NCBI GenBank assembly: GCA_964512995.1
Contig: CAZELM010000014.1
Span: 28,315 to 92,314 of the forward strand
Origin: CAZELM01 sp964512995
GTDB lineage: Bacteria; CSSED10-310
DNA length: 64,000 nucleotides
Reading direction: 5' to 3'
In this document: one piece after another, positions 19,129-28,204 of the stretch
Position numbering within the stretch: position 1 is the stretch's first letter
Layout of the letters: every line of letters begins with the position of its first letter
The notes under the pieces: generated by a model
Told to the model about the DNA's origin: nothing
The model's input: only the letters and a program-made list of their open reading frames with translations
Database searches by the model: none
Program-made: the position numbers and the translations under genes

Positions 19129-19503
19129 CTAGCTCTGCTTTGTACCCGTTTCATCTTTCCGAAGCGTTTCATATCCCAGTCGGCAGGCTCGTACGCTGCG
19201 TTCCATCGGTGAGCGGCCATTCTGATGAAATGGTGTCAGAAGCCAGACAGCAAGATACGCGATCAACCCAATGCCATGAAACAGAGTCAACACGATGAAC
19301 ATGATTCGCCACGCCAGAACATTGATTCCGGTATTGACACCGAGTGCGCTAGCAACTCCCAGAAACCGACGGGTCGGAAGATCACGATACCAGTTGACAG
19401 TCTGAACTTCCGGTGTCAGGCTGCTGCGGCACCATTTACATTTGACCGCTTCTGTTTTGATTTCTTCGAAGCAATATGGGCATTTTTTTGTTTCGTTATT
19501 CAT
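19129..19503 (-). CDS. PspC-domain protein with N-terminal zinc ribbon, second copy
   Basis: The start MNNETKKCPYC is fixed by AAGGAGG 5 nt upstream, giving 124 residues. It has a CPYCFEEIKTEAVKCKWC zinc ribbon and a PspC domain (RRFLGVASALGVNTGINV, then VLAWRIMFIVLTLFHG and GLIAYLAVWLL). It resembles the PspC gene at 17539-17874 in architecture but is well diverged and has a charged C-terminal tail. It lies 107 nt upstream of the sigma gene on the same strand. The two PspC genes thus flank the sigma/anti-sigma pair. Confidence 0.82.
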   Translation of the reverse strand: MNNETKKCPYCFEEIKTEAVKCKWCRSSLTPEVQTVNWYRDLPTRRFLGVASALGVNTGINVLAWRIMFIVLTLFHGIGLIAYLAVWLLTPFHQNGRSPMERSVRACRLGYETLRKDETGTKQS

Positions 19504-19681
19504 TGTTCCTCCTTTTAAGACCACTCCGGTCTTCATGAATGGATATGCTACAAATTAAAAAATCGTTCAGTAAAAAAATTGAGATGGGGGAATGTGCTTT
19601 TTCTTAATCTTATGCGTGTTCCATCATTTTGATATCGGAATGATCCGTTTTGAAACTCTCTCTGAGAAAAAAAGTACCCGA

Positions 19682-19972
19682 TCAAAATTTTCCTTCGGAG
19701 ACGATGGTCGTATGGATATGGCCGCACTTTGAACACTGATACGTGATCGGTCGACCGCCATGATAGTAGGAGGGTCCTCCACAATTCGGACATGTTGCGG
19801 GGATCTGTGAAAATCTCCGCTGGATAAAAAGTCCACCTATGAGAATCGATATTCCAATGATGATAATCCGCAGGGTTCCGTTCATCGGGATTTTATGCAG
19901 TACAAAAAACATCACAATCGCCCATACGAAACATAAACTGATCGAAAGAGTTAAATGCAACCATATACGCAT
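19682..19972 (-). CDS. Small membrane protein with C-terminal zinc ribbon
   Basis: This 96-residue protein has two membrane helices (about 5-25 and 33-50) followed by a zinc ribbon with CPNCGG and CSKCGH (four Cys in CX2C pairs). GGAGGA lies 9 nt upstream of the ATG. I do not recognise a named family. Its neighbours on the same strand are zinc-ribbon PspC proteins, which suggests a shared envelope theme. The function is unknown. Confidence 0.65.
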   Translation of the reverse strand: MRIWLHLTLSISLCFVWAIVMFFVLHKIPMNGTLRIIIIGISILIGGLFIQRRFSQIPATCPNCGGPSYYHGGRPITYQCSKCGHIHTTIVSEGKF

Positions 19973-20298
19973 TGTGATTATTCCTCCACACCCTCGAATA
20001 AACTATGACCCTCCAAGCAATTCAAGAGCGGATATATCAGACTTTTCTGATTCAGTTCAATTGGAATTCTATTATCATCCCGGTCCTATTTGAAGTAATG
20101 AATCTCTGTATCATTCGGACCTATTCTGTGAGATGTCAAGTGGACTGTATTCATATCAGCTCTTCAATTTTACAGTCCTATACCATCGTGGTTGTTGATT
20201 GACAGCTTATTTCTTTCCCATATTCGTTTAACAGAAAATATTCCATAGCCTGGTTCTATTTCCTGGAGTATGATAAGAAATATTTCAGGAGATACAGC
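19973..20298. other. Divergent intergenic region, 326 bp
   Basis: This region separates the minus-strand zinc-ribbon protein from the plus-strand AAA+ ATPase, so it should contain both promoters. It is A/T-rich. I see no palindromic operator or hairpin worth calling. CAGGAG at its right edge is the ribosome site for the ATPase. Confidence 0.5.
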
Positions 20299-21495
20299 AT
20301 GTTTCAATTTCCATTTCCAGCTATTATCGGTCAGATTAAACTGAAAACCGCTTACCTGGCGAATATCATCAATCCCCATATCGGTGGCCTGTTAATATCG
20401 GGTCCCAAAGGAACCGGCAAAAGCACCATTGTCCATTCCGTCAAAAGCATGCTTCCCGAGTACACCGCTGTTGACGGGTGTGAGTTTCATTGCGATCCAG
20501 CGACACCGCATCGATTCTGTCATTTTTGCCAGGAACGATCATCGATCCATGAAAGCAAGATGGCAATGACCATCATCACGCTTCCGCTGAGCTGCACGGA
20601 AGATCGTCTGATCGGCAGCATCGATATCGAAAAACTGCTGAAAGAAGGAAAAAAAGAATTTCAGCCGGGTATTCTGGGGGAAGCCAACCGCAATATTCTC
20701 TATATCGACGAAGTCAATCTGCTTCCCGATCATTTAGTGGATGATATTCTCGATGCAGCCGCTTCCCACTGGAATACTGTCGAGAGAGAGGGCATTTCCA
20801 TTTCTCATCCCACGGATTTTGTGCTGGTCGGAACGATGAATCCGGAGGAAGGCGATCTTCGACCTCAGATTCTGGACCGGTTTCCATTGTGCGTTAAAAT
20901 CCACTCCATCACAGATCCTCGTCAACGAATGGAGATTATCCGGCGAAATATCTACTTTGAGGAACAACCCGACGCATTTCACCGATTGTTTGAAGCGGAA
21001 AGTGCTTCTCTGAAGGCGTTCATCCAACAATCTCGAGACATTATGGCTACAGTATCAATCCACGATCGGTTCCTATTCGCTGTCTCCAGTGCCTGTTCCG
21101 AGTTGAAGGTAGATGGACAGAGACCCGATATGGTCATTGTCAAAACCGCCCAGACACTCGCCGCCATGAACCACCGGGAAGAGGTTCAACCGGAGGATAT
21201 CGTATCGGCCGCCGAGTTTACATTGATTCATCGCACCCGAGACGGGGGGCTTCTCGAACCTCCCGCAGAACAGACGATTATTGATGTTTTCCGAACGCAT
21301 CTCCACCGTCAGACGGGTAATCCCGAAACAACCCGATTTTCGATGCAGTCCTTCTCTGTTGATAAATCGCTGGATACCTTTATTGAAGACTGCACACGAT
21401 CGTCTGAATCCAATCCACTCAATAAAAACCAAATAACTCCCCAGATGAATCAGTCAACCTCAGGCGATCAAAAAAAAAATCCAAAAATCTTATAA
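20299..21495 (+). CDS. ChlI/BchI-like AAA+ ATPase (magnesium chelatase subunit I family)
   Basis: This 398-residue protein has Walker A SGPKGTGKST (near residue 35), the family Cys cluster GCEFHCDPATPHRFCHFC, the Gly-rich QPGILGEANRNILYIDEVN Walker B region, and the sensor segment GTMNPEEGDLRPQILDRF. These match the I subunit of magnesium chelatases. The next gene encodes a VWA (D-like) partner. No large H subunit is visible in the window, so the pair may be a general MoxR-style chaperone rather than a bacteriochlorophyll enzyme. CAGGAG precedes the ATG. The C-terminal tail is polar and low in conservation features. Confidence 0.88.
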   Translation: MFQFPFPAIIGQIKLKTAYLANIINPHIGGLLISGPKGTGKSTIVHSVKSMLPEYTAVDGCEFHCDPATPHRFCHFCQERSSIHESKMAMTIITLPLSCTEDRLIGSIDIEKLLKEGKKEFQPGILGEANRNILYIDEVNLLPDHLVDDILDAAASHWNTVEREGISISHPTDFVLVGTMNPEEGDLRPQILDRFPLCVKIHSITDPRQRMEIIRRNIYFEEQPDAFHRLFEAESASLKAFIQQSRDIMATVSIHDRFLFAVSSACSELKVDGQRPDMVIVKTAQTLAAMNHREEVQPEDIVSAAEFTLIHRTRDGGLLEPPAEQTIIDVFRTHLHRQTGNPETTRFSMQSFSVDKSLDTFIEDCTRSSESNPLNKNQITPQMNQSTSGDQKKNPKIL

Positions 21496-21521
21496 TCACA
21501 GCAAATCAAGCATCTCATCCC

Positions 21522-22700
21522 GTGAAACGGATTAAAGACAGAACCATCAATTTCATTCGGTCGTTGAATTCATCCGAACCGAAACCGCAGCAACCTTCCT
21601 TATTTCAGAATTGGATTCACCGATTCTTTCGATATCTCCACCGAAAATTCAAGAAACATCCGGTACGGGAAATTGGGATGGGAGCCAAGGTCGCACAGCC
21701 AGATGATGACGCAGCGCAGCTTTTTACATCTACCGACCAACTACTCGATACCGGTTGGCGATTTTTCACAACATTTTTTCGAAGTTTCAGAAAAAAAGGC
21801 TATCCCAAATTACGCCGGAAAAACCAGCGAAAACACACGCGGACTTGGTTTACCGGACGAACAATTCGCACGATTCCATTCAGGAAGGGAGACAGTCCGC
21901 CAGCCTTTTTTCCCACTCTGAAAAACGCGATCCAACATGGTCATTACCGGTTGGATGGTGGTCGTTTCAGGATCGAATCAACGGACATCATGGGGTGGGA
22001 ACGATCGGAACGGGAGAGTCTGACACTGATATTGGCGGTGGATCTGAGCCGTTCTACCTATCCATTCAAATCAATTCTGACGGATATCCTGGTATCGCTT
22101 CGTGTGCATTTCTCTCGCAATAACGATCGTATCGGTCTGATTTCACTGCAAGGGCAACAGGCCAAAATCCTCAATCATCCAACGAACAATCACCGTGTGG
22201 TCCTCAAGAATCTGAGTCAGATGAAAATCCATGGTATGACACCACTCGCGGATGGCCTGGCCAAAGCACTGGACACCGCCCGGCTGGAATCAACCCGAAA
22301 TCCTGGCTCCCGGTGTATTGTCATGGTCTTCAGCGATTGCTATCCGGAACCATTGACCCATCAGTATGACGATCTCATGGATGAACCGGCTTACCAGCAG
22401 GCGATAAAGACAGCGGCCTTATATCGGGGCAGAAAAATTCCATTGATTATCATTGCGCCGCGATTTGGCGAAGAGACCACACATCAGCATTTACCGGGTC
22501 CCAGATTGGCTCGCCGACTGGTTCAGGAGAGTCGAGGCCAATATATCGAACTGGCAACCGTTACCAATACCATGACCAATACATCATCACTCCAATCGAA
22601 AGAAAAAAATATCGAGGCCATTCTCACAACCCTTGAACACGCATTCAACCGTTCACAATTCACAGGACGATCCGAACAACATCATTTCAGAGCGATGTAA
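21522..22700 (+). CDS. VWA-domain protein, ChlD-like partner of the ATPase
   Basis: This 392-residue protein starts with GTG, 26 nt after the ATPase stop, without a strong ribosome site. The first 130 residues are very basic (for example HRKFKKHP and KLRRKNQRKHTR). Then comes a VWA domain with the MIDAS sequence DLSRST (near residue 179) and GMTPLADGLAKAL carrying the second metal-site Thr. The pattern matches the VWA domain of magnesium chelatase D subunits but without the AAA domain. Together with the upstream gene it forms an AAA+/VWA pair that likely remodels or inserts metal into an unknown client (inference). Confidence 0.85.
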   Translation: MKRIKDRTINFIRSLNSSEPKPQQPSLFQNWIHRFFRYLHRKFKKHPVREIGMGAKVAQPDDDAAQLFTSTDQLLDTGWRFFTTFFRSFRKKGYPKLRRKNQRKHTRTWFTGRTIRTIPFRKGDSPPAFFPTLKNAIQHGHYRLDGGRFRIESTDIMGWERSERESLTLILAVDLSRSTYPFKSILTDILVSLRVHFSRNNDRIGLISLQGQQAKILNHPTNNHRVVLKNLSQMKIHGMTPLADGLAKALDTARLESTRNPGSRCIVMVFSDCYPEPLTHQYDDLMDEPAYQQAIKTAALYRGRKIPLIIIAPRFGEETTHQHLPGPRLARRLVQESRGQYIELATVTNTMTNTSSLQSKEKNIEAILTTLEHAFNRSQFTGRSEQHHFRAM

Positions 22701-22765
22701 CGGGTTGATTGAGGTTTGCAGCAGATGAGCCGCCGTTGTATCGGTGATGGAAATAGAAAAACACG

Positions 22766-25420
22766 ATGATGATCGATCCATCGGTTGTTCAAGTCATGAT
22801 CTTCGTCTGCTTGAACTTCGCCCTGCTGTTCACATCGAGTAACTGTTCGACGTTTTTTCACCATTCCAAACGATGGTTTGACCAGATACCGCTTATCGTT
22901 CTATTGTCCTGCAGTCAGATCATATTGACAGAAATCATCCTGGGTGCATTCCATCAGTTGACAGTCCGGAATCTGCTGATCGTTCATACTATACTCGCGG
23001 TGATTTCATTTTTCCTGAAATGTCGGAATATCCATCCAGTTCATAACCCATGGGATCCATTTTCATTTTTTCTGAATGATCCGATCGAACGGCATGGCTC
23101 CGTCATCCTGACGGTATTTTTCAGCCTGCTTTTTCTGGCTCAAGGAATTCGGTTTCTGTTCACACCACCATCTCATTGGGATGATCTGAATTATCATCTC
23201 CGGTTCCCTGTGGAGTGGATTCAGAGCGGCACCCTTGATAATCCCATTGTTCCGTTTGGGGATCTGGCGCCGTCGTATTATCCGATGAACACCGAGTTAT
23301 TGCATTTCTGGGTGATGGCTCCCCTGAAATCCGATATCATCGCCCGAATACTTCAGCATCTCTTCCTGGGCGTTGGAGCCATTGTGTTTTATGGAATCCT
23401 GCACCATATCGGCATGCGGCGACTCCCATCGATCATCCTCACGAGTTCATTTTTCAGCATGCCCTACCTGATGACACAAGGATTTGGATTCCCGGTAAAC
23501 GGTCAAACAGTGTCCCATGATATCATGACACTGACATTGTTCCTTATCTGGCTTTATCTGTTACTGTACACCCTGAAATCTCCATCCACACCGAGATTCA
23601 TTCTGGCCGGTATCGCCGCGGGTGTGTATATTGGAACGAAATATATATCCATGATATTTGGAATCCCGCTGGTGATCTGTATTTTACTTCACAACCTGAT
23701 CTCACAACGGACCATCCGTGAAAAAATTCTTTGCACGGGGTGCTTTCTAATTCCGATGGTTCTATGGGGTGGTCCTTTTTACCTGAGAAACTGGATTTCG
23801 ACCGGCAATCCATTGTTTCCCGCCCGGATTACATTATTTGGCGAGACGTGGTTTCCCGGTCTTTATACTGCCGCTCAATATCAATCCCGATCCGTGCACA
23901 ACCTGTTTTCCTGGAAAGAATTTCTCATTCATCCTGCATTTGGAATTGGGATCGTGCTGATCATCATCATTGGATACGCATCAGCGGTGATAACCACCAT
24001 CGCATCAAATAGGGGGTTTAAAAAATCACCATCTTCAACATCCGGGAATCCTTCATTATTCCTGTTGTTGCTCCCCCTGATCACATTTTGTTTGTATTAT
24101 TTCCTGTTTCCGGAGCGGAACTATCGGTTTCTGTTCATCCCGCTGGCGTGTGCGATGATCACGCTGGGGATCATCACCACTCAGAGACTCCAGAATGAAC
24201 TGCTCTGCCTTCTGGTGGCGTTCATGGTTGTGACAACGCGACGAACGATCCAGATCGACACATATCCGGTGTTTTGCAGCCTAGGTTCCTCGCAATACAC
24301 GCAGCCGGTTCTTGAAAACCGATACGCTCCCGGATGGCGGTTCCTGGAAGAATACACAGCCATCCATCCCGAAACCCGACGGATCGCTTATGCGGGATTG
24401 AATATTCCCTATCCACTTTATGGACGGGAGTTTCAAAACCGGGTGGTGTATGTTCCGGTAAACAACACAGGAACCATGGCGCACGAGTATCAGAATCAAT
24501 CCTATCGGACTCCAGGTGATCCCTATATCTGGCTGGATAATATGATGGAGTATGATATCCGGTTATTGGTATGCCACACACAACTCCACCAGAATCGCCC
24601 GACCGGTTTCCCCGAGGAGGATCATTGGGCGTCGATTTTCAGTGAGTATTTTCATCTCATCTACCATGATGAGCATACCCATATCTATGGGGTAGGGTCG
24701 GGTTGGCGCCGGATCGCCGGAAATGATGGAACTTGGTCAAGTCCGATCATGGATGAGTCATCCGGCCGGTTTCCGTACCCGATATGGACATCTTGCCGAC
24801 CCGAGGGAATCGTTCCCGGTGGCATGTTCGATCAGATTACCATTTGGGAAATCCCGGCAGGGCTGAAATCTCACCGGCTTCGATTTCATTACTTCATTTC
24901 GGGCATCGCTGATATCGATCGGCTGTATCCCGAGCCGGATCGAACGAGACAGGTGATCCATCGGATGGTGATTAATATCCCGGAAAACGGCCTTCCGGGT
25001 GAATACTCCCTGTCGGTGCGTGTGTTGGATCAGACCACGGATGATCAATGGGAATATTCTCTGGGAGTGGTCGTTCTGCTTCCAGTGGATTCCATTCCGC
25101 CATTGGCGGCACCGGAGATCATCTCCCCCGAAGATGGCGCTATCATCCTTCGAACGACTGAATTTTTATGGAAGCCGATACCGGGTGCGCTTGGATATGT
25201 TGTGGAGCTGACCGATCCCAGTGGTCACACCGGCCGGAATCGGGTGTTTGAGAATAATTTGGCATTGTATCTGAGTCCGGACACAATTTTGGCGTTCCAG
25301 CAGGGAGTATACCGATGGCGTGTTGCTGCGTGGGAAGACAGTGGGATGATCGGATCTTTCGGTGTGGAGAAGCATTTTCGCATCGAATGTGATTCTTCAG
25401 AACATCGCCCTGATCCATAA
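22766..25420 (+). CDS. GT-C type multi-pass membrane protein, probable glycosyltransferase
   Basis: This 884-residue protein has about twelve membrane helices in its first 540 residues. After the third or fourth helix it has PPSHWDDLNYHLRFPVEWI, the paired acidic residues in the first outer loop that mark GT-C (PMT/GT39-like) enzymes using polyprenyl-linked sugars. The remaining part (about 545-880) is extracytoplasmic, ending in an FN3-like segment (LWKPIPGALGYVVELTD). No signal for a specific acceptor is visible. The ATG lacks a strong ribosome site. It follows the VWA gene by 65 nt and could belong to that transcript. Confidence 0.7.
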   Translation: MMIDPSVVQVMIFVCLNFALLFTSSNCSTFFHHSKRWFDQIPLIVLLSCSQIILTEIILGAFHQLTVRNLLIVHTILAVISFFLKCRNIHPVHNPWDPFSFFLNDPIERHGSVILTVFFSLLFLAQGIRFLFTPPSHWDDLNYHLRFPVEWIQSGTLDNPIVPFGDLAPSYYPMNTELLHFWVMAPLKSDIIARILQHLFLGVGAIVFYGILHHIGMRRLPSIILTSSFFSMPYLMTQGFGFPVNGQTVSHDIMTLTLFLIWLYLLLYTLKSPSTPRFILAGIAAGVYIGTKYISMIFGIPLVICILLHNLISQRTIREKILCTGCFLIPMVLWGGPFYLRNWISTGNPLFPARITLFGETWFPGLYTAAQYQSRSVHNLFSWKEFLIHPAFGIGIVLIIIIGYASAVITTIASNRGFKKSPSSTSGNPSLFLLLLPLITFCLYYFLFPERNYRFLFIPLACAMITLGIITTQRLQNELLCLLVAFMVVTTRRTIQIDTYPVFCSLGSSQYTQPVLENRYAPGWRFLEEYTAIHPETRRIAYAGLNIPYPLYGREFQNRVVYVPVNNTGTMAHEYQNQSYRTPGDPYIWLDNMMEYDIRLLVCHTQLHQNRPTGFPEEDHWASIFSEYFHLIYHDEHTHIYGVGSGWRRIAGNDGTWSSPIMDESSGRFPYPIWTSCRPEGIVPGGMFDQITIWEIPAGLKSHRLRFHYFISGIADIDRLYPEPDRTRQVIHRMVINIPENGLPGEYSLSVRVLDQTTDDQWEYSLGVVVLLPVDSIPPLAAPEIISPEDGAIILRTTEFLWKPIPGALGYVVELTDPSGHTGRNRVFENNLALYLSPDTILAFQQGVYRWRVAAWEDSGMIGSFGVEKHFRIECDSSEHRPDP

Positions 25421-25515
25421 TTCATCACACTGCCCGAAACGCATACCAATGCCAATCGCACCCACAACCAGTCACCCAACACAAATGTATTAAAATTCCA
25501 GCCATCATCCTCGAT

Positions 25516-25536
25516 CCTTCTCCAGGGGGGAGAAGG
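25516..25536. terminator. Hairpin CCTTCTCC-5 nt-GGAGAAGG
   Basis: This is a perfect 8-bp inverted repeat with a 5-nt loop, about 95 bp after the GT-C gene. No T-run follows on the plus strand, so it may be a weak terminator or simply a member of the CTCTCC/GGAGAG small-repeat family seen elsewhere in the window. Confidence 0.4.
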
Positions 25537-25707
25537 AGTATAATTCCGTTCAAGCCACTCGCTGACGGCCGCGGTTATGTGGTATCGTTATGCCGGTCAC
25601 AGCAACAGGGCAGTATTATTTCAGACAGTACTATAGTATACTTATCTCGTATATAAATCATCGGACAATGATCCTGGTGACATTTTTAACAAAAATTGGA
25701 GGACAGA

Positions 25708-27985
25708 ATGATGAATTTGAGAAAATCGATTTGGGGAGTGGCATGGCATCGTTCACTGGCCGTCATTTTCATACTGATGGGTGCCGGACTCAGCATGAGC
25801 CACGCCGACATCCCACTGCAGATCAGTTATCAGGGCCATCTGACAGACACAGAAGGAGCACCTGTAACCGGGACACACCTGTTTACCTTTGCCATTTATT
25901 CGACTGAAACAGCGGGAACTGCCGTTTGGTCGGAAGTACAGGATGCGATCGATGTGAATCAGGGATTGTTTCAGGTGATTCTGGGTGCGGTGACGCCATT
26001 GGATATTCCATTTGACGAAACACTCTGGCTGGAAATCACCGTCGATTCAGAGACACTGGCACCAAGACAGCCGCTGAGCAGTGTGGGGCAAGCATATCAG
26101 GCTCGGGATGTTCTCGGTCAGGACATCCATCCGACAAGTGTGAGCATCGACGGGATTGGTCTCGTGATCAATGGAGCCGGACAATGGGTCGGAGATCCCA
26201 CGGGATTGATCGGACCGCAGGGTCCGACAGGTCCGCAAGGAGAGCAAGGGATTCAAGGTGAAATCGGGCCGCAGGGCGAAGCAGGAATCCAGGGCATCGC
26301 TGGACCCACGGGTCCGCAGGGCATTCCAGGCATCCAGGGACCAACCGGACCACAAGGCGATATCGGACCACAGGGAGAACAGGGAATCCAGGGCATCGCT
26401 GGACCCACGGGTCCGCAGGGCATTCCAGGCATCCAGGGACCAACCGGACCACAAGGCGATATCGGACCACAGGGAGAACAGGGAATCCAGGGCATCGCTG
26501 GACCCACGGGTCCGCAGGGCATTCCAGGCATCCAGGGACCAACCGGACCACAAGGCGATATCGGACCACAGGGAGAACAGGGAATCCAGGGCATCGCTGG
26601 ACCCACGGGTCCGCAGGGCATTCCAGGCATCCAGGGACCAACCGGACCACAAGGCGATATCGGACCACAGGGAGAACAGGGAATCCAGGGCATCGCTGGA
26701 CCCACGGGTCCGCANNNNNNNNNNNNNNNNNNNNNNNNNNNNNNNNNNNNNNNNNNNNNNNNNNNNNNNNNNNNNNNNNNNNNNNNNNNNNNNNNNNNNN
26801 NNNNNNNNNNNNNNCGATATCGGACCACAGGGAGAACAGGGAATCCAGGGCATCGCTGGACCCACGGGTTCGCAGGGCATTCCAGGCATCCAGGGACCAA
26901 CCGGACCACAAGGCGATGTCGGACCACAGGGAGAACAGGGAATCCAGGGCATCGCTGGACCCACGGGTTCGCAGGGCATTCCAGGCATCCAGGGACCAAC
27001 CGGACCACAAGGCGATGTCGGACCACAGGGAGAACAGGGAATCCAGGGCATCGCTGGACCCACGGGTCCGCAGGGCATTCCAGGCATCCAGGGACCAACC
27101 GGACCACAAGGAGCTGTCGGACCACAGGGTGTTCAGGGACCCCAAGGTGTGCGTGGGCCAACCGGTCCTGCCGGACCAATCGCAGGCAGCAGTACTCAGT
27201 TCATTTACAACAATGGCGGTTCCGCTGCCGGAGCCAACGCCTTTCAGAATTCCGCCGGTCGCGTCAATATCGGAACAACCGATTTCACGATTCCAACGGT
27301 GTATGGCGGTGGCGGTGTTACGGCATGGCATGATGCTACCGCAGGAACCGACCGGATCATCATGGGTCACCGCATCCTGGGAGATAACACGGCGGAAGCT
27401 CAGCTCTATCTGCTCGATGACGGTGATTCCACCCAGCGGTTCACCATTTATGGCAACTCCTGCGGCGGTGGAAATTGCGGCGATCTGGCAGCCGCTTCTG
27501 TCCAGCATATTTTCGACAGTATCGGGAATGCCTGGCACCGGGGCGTGTTGCGGGTCGCGGCCGGCGCGGACATTGCGGAGATTACTCCCGTAACCGAAAA
27601 AGAAAACCTGTCGATCGGTGATGTAGTCGTTATTGACGGAGATGATGGGTTGCGCGTGACCCGAAGCTCCAAGCCCTGCGATACATCGGTCTATGGAATC
27701 ATATCCAGTTACGAGCAGGCCTCGATGGTCATCGGCGATGATCCGGAAGGCGACGGGATCCACACCCACCGATTGCCGGTTGCCTTGATCGGCCGGGTCG
27801 ATGCCAACGTGACGGTCGAAAATGGAGTGATCAAGCCGGGTGATCTGCTGGTCACATCATCGACTCCCGGACATCTGATGAAATGTTCCGATATCGCCAA
27901 ATGCGCCGGAGCGATTGCCGGGAAAGCGCTCGAATCCCTGGAATCAGGGAAAGGCATGATCAAGATTCTGGTGACGTTGCAATAA
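25708..27985 (+). CDS. Collagen-like surface protein with long Gly-X-Y repeat (interrupted by assembly gap)
   Basis: ATG at 25708 follows GGAGG. A signal peptide (MMNLRKSIWGVAWHR, then a hydrophobic stretch ending SHA) leads into a beta domain common in exported bacterial proteins (about 30-165). A Gly-X-Y tract follows from about 26205, made of 33-residue units GPTGPQGIPGIQGPTG and GPQGDIGPQGEQGIQGIA. After the tract, a C-terminal domain contains RVDANVTVENGVIKPGDLL and ends GKGMIKILVTLQ, typical of tails of exported repeat proteins. The frame differs before and after the 100-N run only because the gap size is a placeholder; it is one gene. It is probably a secreted, trimeric surface fibre. 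Confidence 0.85.
26295..27111 (+). repeat. 99-bp tandem repeat coding 11 Gly-X-Y triplets
   Basis: Units begin with CATCGCTGGACC at 26295, 26394, 26493, 26592 and 26691, and after the gap at 26851, 26950 and 27049. Copies before the gap are practically identical (GATATCGG, GGTCCGC); several after it share GATGTCGG and GGTTCGC variants, so two subtypes are separated along the array. Perfect phase across the gap needs 39 missing bases plus any multiple of 99. Confidence 0.95.
26715..26814. other. Assembly gap (100 N placeholder) inside the collagen-like repeat
   Basis: Exactly 100 N lie inside near-identical 99-bp repeats, typical of a scaffold join of unknown size. Repeat phase implies a true length of 39 + 99k bases. 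That value also restores the reading frame, which 100 does not. Confidence 0.95.
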
Positions 27986-28011
27986 ATACGATTGAAAAAC
28001 CAGCATAGAAC

Positions 28012-28059
28012 CGCTTCGAAGATTCATTTTCAGTGAATGGGGATTATAAAATCGAAGCG
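28012..28059. terminator. Inverted repeat CGCTTCGA ... TCGAAGCG downstream of the collagen-like gene
   Basis: Perfect 8-bp arms lie 27 bp after the stop codon. They enclose a smaller ATTCA/TGAAT hairpin. This is a structured 3' end that could stop transcription or protect the mRNA. Confidence 0.4.
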
Positions 28060-28078
28060 CACCAGACACGAAGAAGAC

Positions 28079-28120
28079 GGGAAGCAATTGGCACGATCAC
28101 GAAATGAACGATTGCTTCCC
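28079..28120. terminator. Inverted repeat GGGAAGCAAT ... ATTGCTTCCC
   Basis: A perfect 10-bp stem with a 22-nt loop is followed by a T-rich stretch (ATTTGTTTTCC). It is placed between the collagen-like gene and the toroid protein gene. It is the better of the two terminator candidates here, although the loop is long. Confidence 0.5.
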
Positions 28121-28204
28121 ATTTGTTTTCCACCCTATTTGGATACAGACGGTTGCTCACAGGGATGACAATTTTAAAATTTTCCAGTTCAATGATCAGG
28201 AAAT

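Noticed and set aside
26047..27769. Long minus-strand and alternative-frame open frames across the collagen-like repeat
   Set aside because: Repeats without stop codons in one frame are often open in others; the plus-strand frame has the signal peptide, Gly-X-Y pattern and proper C-terminal domain.
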